Positions 1-7,395 of a stretch of DNA of 64,000 nt are shown here, one piece after another. The translations under genes were made by a program, and so were the position numbers. Position 1 is the stretch's first letter; every line of letters starts with the position of its first letter. Source of the DNA: RGIG5612 sp045616165 (GTDB taxonomy: Bacteria; Bacillota; Clostridia; Lachnospirales; Lachnospiraceae); NCBI GenBank assembly GCA_045616165.1, contig JAZLGF010000049.1, forward strand, positions 1 through 64,000. Direction: 5' to 3'. A model generated the notes under the pieces. It was not told the DNA's origin and did no database searches. It saw only the letters and a list, made by a program, of their open reading frames with translations.

Positions 1-93
1 AAGAATAATAGATACAATTAAAGAAACGCCCTGCGCTCCAAAGCGTTCCGCTAATCGCCATAATATGTTTGTTGTTACTTTTTTCTTGTTCAT
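1..93 (-). CDS. wzx: Polysaccharide flippase (Wzx-type), first 31 codons only
   Basis: Runs off the left edge of the window; read from an ATG at 93-91 with 31 open codons. The peptide contains RLAERFGAQGV followed by a hydrophobic run, which is how Wzx/RfbX-type transporters begin (they flip undecaprenyl-linked repeat units across the membrane). It lies 15 bases past the stop of the glycosyltransferase at 109-1098 and would be co-transcribed with it. The ribosome-binding site is weak. Family is likely, but the call rests on about 30 residues. Confidence 0.7.
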   Translation of the reverse strand, partial: MNKKKVTTNILWRLAERFGAQGVSLIVSIIL

Positions 94-108
94 TATTTAC
101 TACGCCTA

Positions 109-1098
109 TTATTTCTTAAAGCGTTTCATTGTCTTATATAAATGTGGAAATTTTGTGATAAGCTTACCTTTTACTCTATTTATTTTCCTGTTTTTATACA
201 TACTCCTAAAAGGTTCTTCGCTTAATTTTTCTTTATTTTCTTCTGTCTCATATATTGTACATAAATCTTCAATAATTTTCTTATCAATTATATCATGGTA
301 TTGTTTATCATAGTACTCGTCTATATTTTCAAGCATATGAATTTTATCATAGATATGCTTAATTTTTTGTTCGGAATTATACCAAATCCTACTAGACCAC
401 GAACCTTCCACTGCGTGATTATATACTGCCATATTATCTGCCAAACAGTATACTTTTCCACTCATTGATGAATACATAAAAAGCTGATAATCACCAAAAC
501 TCCATGCGCAAAAACATTCTGGTTTATCAATTAAAACTTCACGCTTAACAAACACTGTATTAGTCGAAAACAAATCTCCATCTCCCATTATAATTTCTTC
601 TATTGAATACTCTTTGCTTTGTTCTATTTCTGGGAATGTGTAGTCTCGATTTAATTGATTACAATAATGAAATGTTGCTGTATGAACGCAAAGTGAATAA
701 TCTGGATTTGCTTCCATGAAATCATACTGCTTTTGCAGCTTTGTGCTATCTGTCCAGTAATCATCGCCTTCACAAATAGCAATATATTTACCTTTTATTA
801 TTGGAAAAACAAAAGTTTTTTGAATATCTACTTTTTTTGAATACTGATTTTCAGTTTGATAAATGGGGATTATTATATTAGGATACTGCTCTTCATATTC
901 TTTAATAATCTTTGCAGTATTATCCGTCGATGCATCATCATGAATTATTACTTCAAAAGGGAAATTTGTTTCTTGTGACAAAAAACCTTCTATCGCCTGC
1001 CTGATATAATTTTCATGATTATATGTTATGCATTGAATAGAAACTACTGGTGAATCTTTTTCTTCCCAATCTGAAATTATCTCGTTTTCCGACCGCAT
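109..1098 (-). CDS. Family 2 glycosyltransferase
   Basis: A 329-residue GT-A fold glycosyltransferase that would transfer a sugar from a nucleotide donor to a growing repeat unit on the cytoplasmic face of the membrane. The N-terminal half has the GT2 signatures: SIQCITYNHENYI at 20-32, the DDAS nucleotide-binding motif at 54-57 and EGDDYW (metal-binding DxD region) at 110-115. No membrane segment is visible. The ATG at 1098 is preceded by AAGGAG with good spacing. It is first in the transcript running leftwards into the partial Wzx and has its own promoter just upstream. Donor and acceptor cannot be told from sequence. Confidence 0.88.
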   Translation of the reverse strand: MRSENEIISDWEEKDSPVVSIQCITYNHENYIRQAIEGFLSQETNFPFEVIIHDDASTDNTAKIIKEYEEQYPNIIIPIYQTENQYSKKVDIQKTFVFPIIKGKYIAICEGDDYWTDSTKLQKQYDFMEANPDYSLCVHTATFHYCNQLNRDYTFPEIEQSKEYSIEEIIMGDGDLFSTNTVFVKREVLIDKPECFCAWSFGDYQLFMYSSMSGKVYCLADNMAVYNHAVEGSWSSRIWYNSEQKIKHIYDKIHMLENIDEYYDKQYHDIIDKKIIEDLCTIYETEENKEKLSEEPFRSMYKNRKINRVKGKLITKFPHLYKTMKRFKK

Positions 1099-1121
1099 CG
1101 CAATTTACTCCTTAAATTAGT

Positions 1122-1151
1122 ATTATATTATTTTTAAGAGGTAAAATGCAA
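1122..1151 (-). promoter_or_regulatory. Sigma-70-type promoter for the GT2/Wzx genes
   Basis: On the minus strand TTGCAT (-35, 1146-1151) and a perfect TATAAT (-10, 1122-1127) are separated by 18 bases. The start codon of the glycosyltransferase lies 23 bases past the -10 with AAGGAG between. The same 18-base spacing recurs in the other promoters of this window. Confidence 0.6.
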
Positions 1152-1191
1152 GCGAACAGTAATGACGAACTATAGCCAAATTATTATGCCG

Positions 1192-2076
1192 TTATCTTGG
1201 CATTCTGCCTTCAGCAACGGATTTTAGATGTTTACCATAATTGCTTTTGCCGTATTTTTCAGCAACATTGAGTAACTGCTCCCTATTAATTAATTTTAAT
1301 CTATAAGCAATCTCTTCCGGAGCAGAAACAACAATACCTTGAGATTTTTGAATTATCTGAATAAAGTTTGCTGCCTGCATAAGATTATCCATTGTTCCCG
1401 TATCCATCCAAGAAAATCCTCTTCCTAGAATATCGCATTGTAAATTACCTTCAGCAAAATACATGTTGTTTAATGAAGTTATTTCTAGTTCACCTCTAGC
1501 TGATGGTTTAACTTCTTTCGCCTTTTTAGAGACTCCAGAAGGGTAAAAATACAATCCTGTTATTGCATAATTACTCTTTGGATTAGTTGGCTTTTCTTCT
1601 AAAGATAAAACAGTATTATCTTTATCAAACTCGACTATACCAAAACGTTCTGGATCTTCTACATAAAATCCAAAAATCGTTGCTTTACCATCTAATGCAT
1701 CTTTAGAAGCTTTTTCTAATTTTTTTCCTAATCCATTACCATAAAAAATATTGTCACCTAAAACTAAAGCACATGGTTCATCGCCAATAAATTCTTCCCC
1801 AATAATAAACGCTTGTGCTAAACCATCAGGATTTTGCTGAACAGCATAAGATAATTTAATACCAAAGGCTGAACCATCCCCTAATAACGCTTCAAACCTA
1901 GGAGTATCTTCCGGCGTAGAAATAATTAATATATCGTTTACCCTTGCTAGCATAAGCGTTGACAACGGATAATAAATCATCGGTTTATCATATATCGGTA
2001 ACAACTGTTTTGATGTTACCTTTGTTAATGGATATAATCTTGTTCCTGCACCACCAGCAAGAATAATACCTTTCAT
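1192..2076 (-). CDS. rmlA: Glucose-1-phosphate thymidylyltransferase
   Basis: A 294-residue enzyme of the usual RmlA/RfbA length that makes dTDP-glucose from glucose-1-phosphate and dTTP, the entry step to dTDP-L-rhamnose and related deoxysugars. The nucleotide-binding motif LAGGAGTRLYPLT lies at 6-18, and KQLLPIYDKPMIYYPL, LVLGDNIFYG and the FSWMDTGT motif are all present. AGGAAGGT precedes the ATG. No rmlB, rmlC or rmlD is in the window; they may lie to the left, since this gene reads toward the edge along with the partial Wzx. A separate promoter lies directly upstream. Confidence 0.95.
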   Translation of the reverse strand: MKGIILAGGAGTRLYPLTKVTSKQLLPIYDKPMIYYPLSTLMLARVNDILIISTPEDTPRFEALLGDGSAFGIKLSYAVQQNPDGLAQAFIIGEEFIGDEPCALVLGDNIFYGNGLGKKLEKASKDALDGKATIFGFYVEDPERFGIVEFDKDNTVLSLEEKPTNPKSNYAITGLYFYPSGVSKKAKEVKPSARGELEITSLNNMYFAEGNLQCDILGRGFSWMDTGTMDNLMQAANFIQIIQKSQGIVVSAPEEIAYRLKLINREQLLNVAEKYGKSNYGKHLKSVAEGRMPR

Positions 2077-2153
2077 GTTTACCTTCCTTTATAAATAATT
2101 ATTTCAATATAATTGTTCCTCTTACATATATTATTCATATGCAAGGTTTTCTA

Positions 2154-2183
2154 ATTATACAGTACCTATTTATCTTTTGTCTA
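2154..2183 (-). promoter_or_regulatory. Promoter upstream of rmlA
   Basis: Minus-strand TAGACA (2178-2183), an 18-base spacer and TATAAT (2154-2159). The stretch TGTATAATTA and the whole arrangement are closely similar to those at 5701-5730 and 44106-44135, so the three look like members of one promoter type used for surface-polysaccharide genes. Confidence 0.6.
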
Positions 2184-2192
2184 TTTTTATTA

Positions 2193-4496
2193 TTAGCCGT
2201 TTACCTTTTGTTTAAATAATGCGTAGGCTCCCAAAGTATATCCGTCATTTATTTGGTCATTTTCAATCATTTTCTCCAACTTTTCAATAGTTACTTTCTC
2301 GCAATCCTTAATTCCTTCATGTCCCTGATTTATAAAATACGATTCCACATCAACCAAGAATATACTCACAACCTTACTTGTGATTCCACTATCTGGTGCG
2401 ATTTTGCCTAATAATACTGGTTCTCCTTTAATAACAGCGTTAATTTCTTCTTGTAATTCTTGTATTACACACTCATATAAAGATTGTCCTTTATTTGCAA
2501 ATCCACGAGGAAAACTATACTGCTCTTTTCTTAATGCATGTCTATATTGTTTTAAAAGTATCATCTCTCCTTCATGTCTTACAACTGCAACTACACCCGC
2601 TTCAGGAGTCGTAGGAGTTAAGCGTTCATATGGAAATATTTTATTTTTTTCATCATACGCATCAATTTTATCATCAACTATTGGGTCAACAACCATAACA
2701 CTGTATTTACTTTCATAAGGAATGCCAAAACGATAATTATATAATTCTTCCTCTCTCATCATCTTCCGAATATTGTTCTCGCTTAAATCTGCTATAGGAT
2801 ATTCACTTGATTCTGAAATAAGTTCTTTATTTTTTTCTATCCATTTTCTATAACGTCTTATATTTTTTGATTCATAATAATCGATTGGTGTCATAGTTGC
2901 GCATTTCTCAACTCTTTCTTCTTCGACACTCTCATTTGAATAAACATTATGCTTTTTTGAATACATAAATAAATCTTTGCCCCATAGGATAAGTCCTTGC
3001 AAAGCATCTGATAATTGTAAAAATCCTGGAACAACTTTAGATAATAAATATGTGATTATTTCACCAGCAAAAAGTCCCACCATTGAAATCCAGATTGTAT
3101 TGAATATCAAAGTCCAATTATACTCATCATTATTACCTATAAGCCCTAATAAGCCTTCAATAATTATTGCAATGAGAATAAAGACAACAAAAGTTAAAAG
3201 TCTCTTAAATAATTGTCTTAAAACATATTTTTTATATGCCTTATTTTGCTCCTTTAATTTATATTCATACGCAGGCACTGAATCTGCAGAAATATCATAG
3301 ATTTTTTTGCTTCTTTTTTTCTTTTGGTTATTAATTAGTTCATACGTCCTAACTGCCTGATTAAAGTCAGGAATTTTTCCTTCAAATGTAATAAACTCAT
3401 TTGTTTCATCTTGTAAAAAATTGTCCTTTCCTAAATGCTGTTTTAATCTATTAAAAAAATCTTCTTTAAACGTTTTATAATCACTATTTTCATTTTCTAT
3501 TTCTGTAAAATCATAATGTTTAGAAATATCACAAATACTTGCTTCGCAAGTATAGTTATAACAAAGATTTACTATTGCTTCAGCTAATTTATAACAATTC
3601 AATTCTTGCTTTAATTTATTTAATGATGCATTTTTAATTCTTCTTATAAAAACCGAGCGTGGATAAAAATCTTCATCCTTATCATTTTCTTTTTCTTGAT
3701 AAATCGGTTTTAACAATGCAACTGCGTTCTCCCATAATGTTTTAAAATCCTCTACATTAAAATTTTCTACCTGGAAATCATTTACATAATTATCAGCAAA
3801 ATGATTAGATAAAACTATACCAAGAAACTTTTTAAGCCCACTCTTTTCATATTCATCTTTTTTTCGTGGTGAAAGATAAATATTTTCCATAGGACTTAAT
3901 CTTAGGACAATAGCTAATAATGAATAAAGTTTCTTTAAGATATTTACTTTCTCCTCAAACGAATTTATGTCATTTGTTTCTTCTTGCACTATTATTCCAT
4001 CTTTTACCTCAACAAATAAATCATTAAGTTCTTTTTTTGCTTTTTTATTATTTTCATAATCTTTATCTATATATATTTTTATTTCTGATAAATCCGAATA
4101 CATTAGGCTACGCCTAACGAGAGCCGCTAATCTTTTTTGACTACCCTTCAGTGGCAAAGCAGAATAAATAAATTCTTTCTCATCATTTTCAATGTTATAA
4201 ATTATATATTGAGCTAAAGTTCTGATATCTTTATATTGGGAAATTTTTATAGCTCCGTCTTCAAATAGTTTGATAATACTATTGTAATATTTTTCATTAT
4301 TGAGTAGACTGAAAAATCCCCTCGAATCAACAAATTGATTATAGGTTAAAACAACTTGATTTCCGTGGGTCACTATTTCATTAAATAACGCCTCTTGCCC
4401 TTCGATAATTTCATCATCGGATTTTCTAACGGAATCTAATTCAAATAAATAAACCTTTTTTTCTGCATCAAATAAAGAAGCTTTTTTCTCCTTCAT
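2193..4496 (-). CDS. Large membrane protein with C-terminal Nudix hydrolase domain
   Basis: A 767-residue protein with three parts. Residues 1-430 are a soluble region that I do not recognise (it begins FDAEKKVYLFELDSVRKSD). Two membrane helices follow at about 433-454 and 461-488. Residues about 590-760 form a Nudix domain. The Nudix box is at 665-687: first Gly and the catalytic Glu residues of the ExxEE core (Glu680, Glu683, Glu684) are kept, but the box Glu at position 7 is Gln671, the box Arg is Gln679 and the late Gly is Asn686. Nudix enzymes cleave nucleoside diphosphates linked to another moiety; ADP-sugars or nucleotide sugars would suit the neighbourhood, but that is inference. GGGGAGGGAG precedes the ATG. 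It stands alone between a terminator hairpin and the rmlA promoter. Confidence 0.72.
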   Translation of the reverse strand: MKEKKASLFDAEKKVYLFELDSVRKSDDEIIEGQEALFNEIVTHGNQVVLTYNQFVDSRGFFSLLNNEKYYNSIIKLFEDGAIKISQYKDIRTLAQYIIYNIENDEKEFIYSALPLKGSQKRLAALVRRSLMYSDLSEIKIYIDKDYENNKKAKKELNDLFVEVKDGIIVQEETNDINSFEEKVNILKKLYSLLAIVLRLSPMENIYLSPRKKDEYEKSGLKKFLGIVLSNHFADNYVNDFQVENFNVEDFKTLWENAVALLKPIYQEKENDKDEDFYPRSVFIRRIKNASLNKLKQELNCYKLAEAIVNLCYNYTCEASICDISKHYDFTEIENENSDYKTFKEDFFNRLKQHLGKDNFLQDETNEFITFEGKIPDFNQAVRTYELINNQKKKRSKKIYDISADSVPAYEYKLKEQNKAYKKYVLRQLFKRLLTFVVFILIAIIIEGLLGLIGNNDEYNWTLIFNTIWISMVGLFAGEIITYLLSKVVPGFLQLSDALQGLILWGKDLFMYSKKHNVYSNESVEEERVEKCATMTPIDYYESKNIRRYRKWIEKNKELISESSEYPIADLSENNIRKMMREEELYNYRFGIPYESKYSVMVVDPIVDDKIDAYDEKNKIFPYERLTPTTPEAGVVAVVRHEGEMILLKQYRHALRKEQYSFPRGFANKGQSLYECVIQELQEEINAVIKGEPVLLGKIAPDSGITSKVVSIFLVDVESYFINQGHEGIKDCEKVTIEKLEKMIENDQINDGYTLGAYALFKQKVNG

Positions 4497-4558
4497 ATCT
4501 CTCCCTCCCCTTGTATTTTGTCTATAAAGATTTAAATGTAATATCGAATTTTACAAGA

Positions 4559-4583
4559 TGAGGCTTGGCATTGCCAAGCCTCA
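4559..4583 (-). terminator. Hairpin after the Wzz gene
   Basis: A perfect 12-base stem built on GAGGCTTGGCA with an apical loop of a single T. It lies 28 bases past the stop of the Wzz gene. On the minus strand the tail is only mildly T-rich; a T-rich stretch follows on the plus strand. Two near copies of the stem lie behind two other minus-strand genes (10988 and 11818), so it is a family of terminators. Confidence 0.6.
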
Positions 4584-4610
4584 TTAACATTTTTTATTTT
4601 TTTTCGTTGC

Positions 4611-5669
4611 CTACTCCAACACAATCGTTCCAATAATATTAATTCCATATTTAGAACACAACAAACATTCATCATGAATATCTTTATCTGTTGATACTTC
4701 TATTTGCTCAACCAATACTGCTCCATCCATTTTAGCCATGTCTTGCAGTGCATCGGCTTTTGCCAAAACATTTTTAATTACTGTTATATTTAAATTACCC
4801 GAAAGTTTATTAACGATTGTGTCCATTAAGTTACAATCATTTTCAATATCTGTAATTAAACATATATTTGAAAGATTTGATTTTTCTGCTGCAATTTGAA
4901 TCTTAGTTGCAGTTAATTCAACGTTTTCATCAAAGTCTAATTTATGTTTATTCTTTCTTCTTGCTTTTCTTAAAGCTTTATCAATTTTAGTTTTGTGCTT
5001 TTTATCAAATTCGGTTTCATTATCAAAAACACCAAGAATTTGGAAACCAAATCCTTCTTCTAAATCATAAACTGTTTTTATTGTTTTTGTTACAATGTAT
5101 TTTATTGCTAAAATAATTGCTGCAATTACTAACCCAAGGAACGCTCCTATTACAATATATTTAAAACTAATTGTTCTTTTTGCAGTTGGCACATCAACAG
5201 CTATATTTTCATTTTTCTCTATAATATCACCAGTCAAGAATCTAAAATATTTCCATTGATTCTCTGAAAATTTATCTAAATAATTTTGCAATTTAATCCT
5301 TGCATCAATTTCGCTTGTATAATAAGTCCATTTGCTTATATAAACTTCCTTAGATTCTGGATTTACAGGGTTTTCTGGTTCTTTTTGAATCTCTTGAAAA
5401 CGTTTCCAGTATTCAACACCCTGTTCAACAAAACTAATTTCTCTAGGGGTTAATACCTTTTCCCATTTAACTTCGTCTAGTGGTACTCCATCAACATCTT
5501 CGCTAACTATTGTTTCCGTTTGTGAATCACTTACATTTCCACTCTTAAACCATCCATAAGCACCAAAAACTACAGCACCTATTACTAAACAAATAATAAG
5601 TGAACGCCATCTTTGGCAAATATAAAGCAACATATCTAATAAACTAATTTCTTTTTCACGATTTTCCAT
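4611..5669 (-). CDS. Wzz-like polysaccharide chain-length/co-polymerase protein
   Basis: A 352-residue membrane protein of the polysaccharide co-polymerase type. It has a short cytoplasmic N-terminus, TM1 at about 22-41, an external domain of about 125 residues, TM2 at about 169-192, and a cytoplasmic tail of 160 residues arranged like the BY-kinase domain of Gram-positive co-polymerases but without a visible Walker A motif or tyrosine cluster. It would set glycan chain length; the tail may be a degenerate kinase or docking domain. AAGGAG precedes the ATG. A promoter lies just upstream and a terminator hairpin downstream, so it is a one-gene unit. Decayed copies of this gene lie at 14449-14490 and 20948-21237. 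Confidence 0.82.
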   Translation of the reverse strand: MENREKEISLLDMLLYICQRWRSLIICLVIGAVVFGAYGWFKSGNVSDSQTETIVSEDVDGVPLDEVKWEKVLTPREISFVEQGVEYWKRFQEIQKEPENPVNPESKEVYISKWTYYTSEIDARIKLQNYLDKFSENQWKYFRFLTGDIIEKNENIAVDVPTAKRTISFKYIVIGAFLGLVIAAIILAIKYIVTKTIKTVYDLEEGFGFQILGVFDNETEFDKKHKTKIDKALRKARRKNKHKLDFDENVELTATKIQIAAEKSNLSNICLITDIENDCNLMDTIVNKLSGNLNITVIKNVLAKADALQDMAKMDGAVLVEQIEVSTDKDIHDECLLCSKYGINIIGTIVLE

Positions 5670-5690
5670 AAAAATCTCCTTGCGGTATAT

Positions 5691-5972
5691 TTATTTATTA
5701 ATTATACAGCACTTACTTATTTTTTGTCTAATTAATTTGGCTAAATAACAACTCAGGGTCCGTTTTTCCGGACCCTGGCATTCATTTATATTTTTTGTAG
5801 TTGTCTCTAGTGCGTTTATTTTTCTTTGCTCTCTTTCTAACTTTATTCTATTATTTTCATCAAGTAGTCGTTCTATCTCACCAAGTGGTGATGGTTCAAT
5901 ACACGGTACTGCTGGCTGAATACTTGAATAATCAATTTTACCCGATAAGTTCTTTATTTCATTATAATCCAT
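5691..5972 (-). CDS. Small hypothetical protein, probably 3'-truncated
   Basis: An open frame of 93 codons with a believable start (GGAGAG ahead of ATG 5972) and a charged N-terminal part (LDENNRIKLEREQRKI) likely to be helical. I do not recognise a family. The last 30 or so codons are suspect because they read through a perfect terminator hairpin (5754-5777) and the Wzz promoter (5701-5730). The original gene was therefore probably cut, and the present C-terminus is accidental. It lies 23 bases past the small fragment at 5996. Confidence 0.4.
   Translation of the reverse strand: MDYNEIKNLSGKIDYSSIQPAVPCIEPSPLGEIERLLDENNRIKLEREQRKINALETTTKNINECQGPEKRTLSCYLAKLIRQKISKCCIINK
5701..5730 (-). promoter_or_regulatory. 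Promoter of the Wzz gene
   Basis: Minus-strand TAGACA (5725-5730), 18-base spacer, TATAAT (5701-5706), then a leader of about 25 bases with AAGGAG before the ATG at 5669. Close match to the promoters at 2154 and 44106. It sits inside the last codons of the open frame at 5691-5972. Confidence 0.65.
5754..5777 (-). terminator. Rho-independent terminator ahead of the Wzz promoter
   Basis: Perfect 9-base stem CAGGGTCCG/CGGACCCTG with a six-base loop. On the minus strand it is followed by a T-rich stretch (GTTGTTATTT). It would end transcription coming from the accessory island before the Wzz promoter, and it lies inside the open frame 5691-5972, arguing that the end of that frame is not coding. 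Confidence 0.65.
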
Positions 5973-5995
5973 TGTTCAATCTCTCCATTTCTCTC

Positions 5996-6238
5996 TCAAA
6001 ACAACTCAATCCCCATATCCACTTCCGCTTCATCGTCAAACTCATCAACTGGCTCGTCGTTCAGGTTCTTGAAAAATAAAGTGTAAGATTTTCCGTCTAG
6101 GTTTAGCAACGGAAATTTTTCAATAATTTTATCTTTATCAATGTCATACAAAACTAGTGACACGTTGACTGTTGAAATAAAACCTTCAAAATTGTTCTTC
6201 ACAAAGTCATAATATTTGTCATTTGAGAAAACAATAAT
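5996..6238 (-). pseudogene. Gene fragment of unknown family
   Basis: Open from the codon after a TGA at 6241-6239 to the stop at 5996. It has no ATG at its head; a GTG at 6202 would give 68 residues, but coding-like sequence extends above it (IIVFSNDKYYDFVKNNF). The peptide has an acidic tail (DEPVDEFDDEAEVDMGIELF). It looks like the C-terminal part of a longer protein. No family recognised. Its neighbour on the upstream side is also a fragment. Confidence 0.35.
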
Positions 6239-6256
6239 TCAATTACATATAATCAT

Positions 6257-6443
6257 TAACTTAATATATCACTCTCTTTCGGCACTCCCATATTTTCAAA
6301 TTTAACTATTTGTGAATTTTGTATGTCCAATATTTGTGATTTAATTTGCTCTCTTGTTTTTTATCCATACCTTTAGCAACATCTAAAAATTTATCACACC
6401 ATAAAACAACCTTTTGATATTTTAGTTCGCAGCTATAGTTTCC
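6257..6443 (-). pseudogene. Frameshifted gene fragment of unknown family
   Basis: Two frames join to give one sensible peptide: YQKVVLWCDKFLDVAKGMDKK in the first, then REQIKSQILDIQNSQIVKF and ENMGVPKESDILS in the second. The switch falls in a run of six A residues near 6359, the kind of site where single-base indels occur. No start codon; a stop lies just before the fragment. Read as a decayed C-terminal remnant. Family not recognised. Confidence 0.4.
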
Positions 6444-6517
6444 CTAACGTATAACTTTATAAGTGTTTTCTATCATAATACTATTAAAAGAAATCTGTTG
6501 CCGTATTGTTACGTTTC

Positions 6518-7318
6518 CTACTCTCCTTTTTTATCTAACATAATCATTAATTGTTGACCCATATTAGTGAATTCTCCTTTTGGAGTCATATATCCATTAT
6601 CAACAAGTTTCTTTTTTAAGAATATTGACCATTCCTGTTTAGGTTGATATTTTAGCTGTTTAATTTCAACTGTAGAAAATATACCAGTTAACATTTCATT
6701 ATTCAAAAGAAACTCTCTGTTATGTGCCAACATGTTCCTATACTTATTATCAATGTTATATAGTTGTTGGCGTAAATTTTCCGCCTCAATTTCTTTTTCT
6801 AAAAATCTATTACGGTAATTGTCTTTTTGAGCATTATCAATTTTTGCTTTATCCATAAGTTCATTAATAATTTTTTGCTTTTCATCCTCAATGTTTTGTA
6901 ATGCCTCTTGTTTTTCTTCGTGTTCAATTGATAAGTGGGAAATTTTATCATTTATTGTATTTAATTTTTCCCCAAATCGTTCCTCTATTTTCCCTAGCGT
7001 AACTGATACTTCTTTCATAAAATTGTATGAGTTATCATAGAATCTATTGCTGGTTTCATTTGCCTTAAAATAGAAAAAAATTGATATAAATATTGAAAAA
7101 AATGCAAGCAATGTAGAAAGCATACTTTCAAATGAAAATTTATTTTTATAAATGTATATACTTATTGTGACAACCATAAACAGCATTACTGCTAATCCAA
7201 AAATAAATAAAATGATTTTAAAAATATTTAATTTATTTTTTGATTTTTCCAACTTCATTATTTCATCAATTATATTTTTTATTTCATCCAAATTGTAATA
7301 TTCATTTTTTTCATTCAT
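6518..7318 (-). CDS. Membrane-anchored coiled-coil protein, third gene of the IetAS operon
   Basis: A 266-residue protein of no family I can name. A charged N-terminus (1-30) is followed by two membrane helices at about 34-58 and 64-84, a long heptad-rich helical region at about 105-195 (rich in E, K, N and L), and a small C-terminal domain at about 208-262 (TPKGEFTNMGQQLMIML) that may be a winged-helix-like fold. A good AAAGGGG site precedes the ATG. It follows the subtilase gene by 77 bases with no terminator between them, so it is probably co-transcribed with ietA and ietS. A membrane coiled-coil partner would suit a sensor or effector of a protease-based defence system; this is inference from position. 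Confidence 0.6.
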   Translation of the reverse strand: MNEKNEYYNLDEIKNIIDEIMKLEKSKNKLNIFKIILFIFGLAVMLFMVVTISIYIYKNKFSFESMLSTLLAFFSIFISIFFYFKANETSNRFYDNSYNFMKEVSVTLGKIEERFGEKLNTINDKISHLSIEHEEKQEALQNIEDEKQKIINELMDKAKIDNAQKDNYRNRFLEKEIEAENLRQQLYNIDNKYRNMLAHNREFLLNNEMLTGIFSTVEIKQLKYQPKQEWSIFLKKKLVDNGYMTPKGEFTNMGQQLMIMLDKKGE

Positions 7319-7395
7319 TGATAAATCCCCTTTATTTTTGTTTTTTCTATTTTGTAATAAACTGATTTTTTAATTTATTTTTTAATTATTCCTCA

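Noticed and set aside
4611..5669. Functional tyrosine kinase domain in the Wzz tail
   Set aside because: No Walker A, Walker B or tyrosine cluster can be seen in the cytoplasmic tail.
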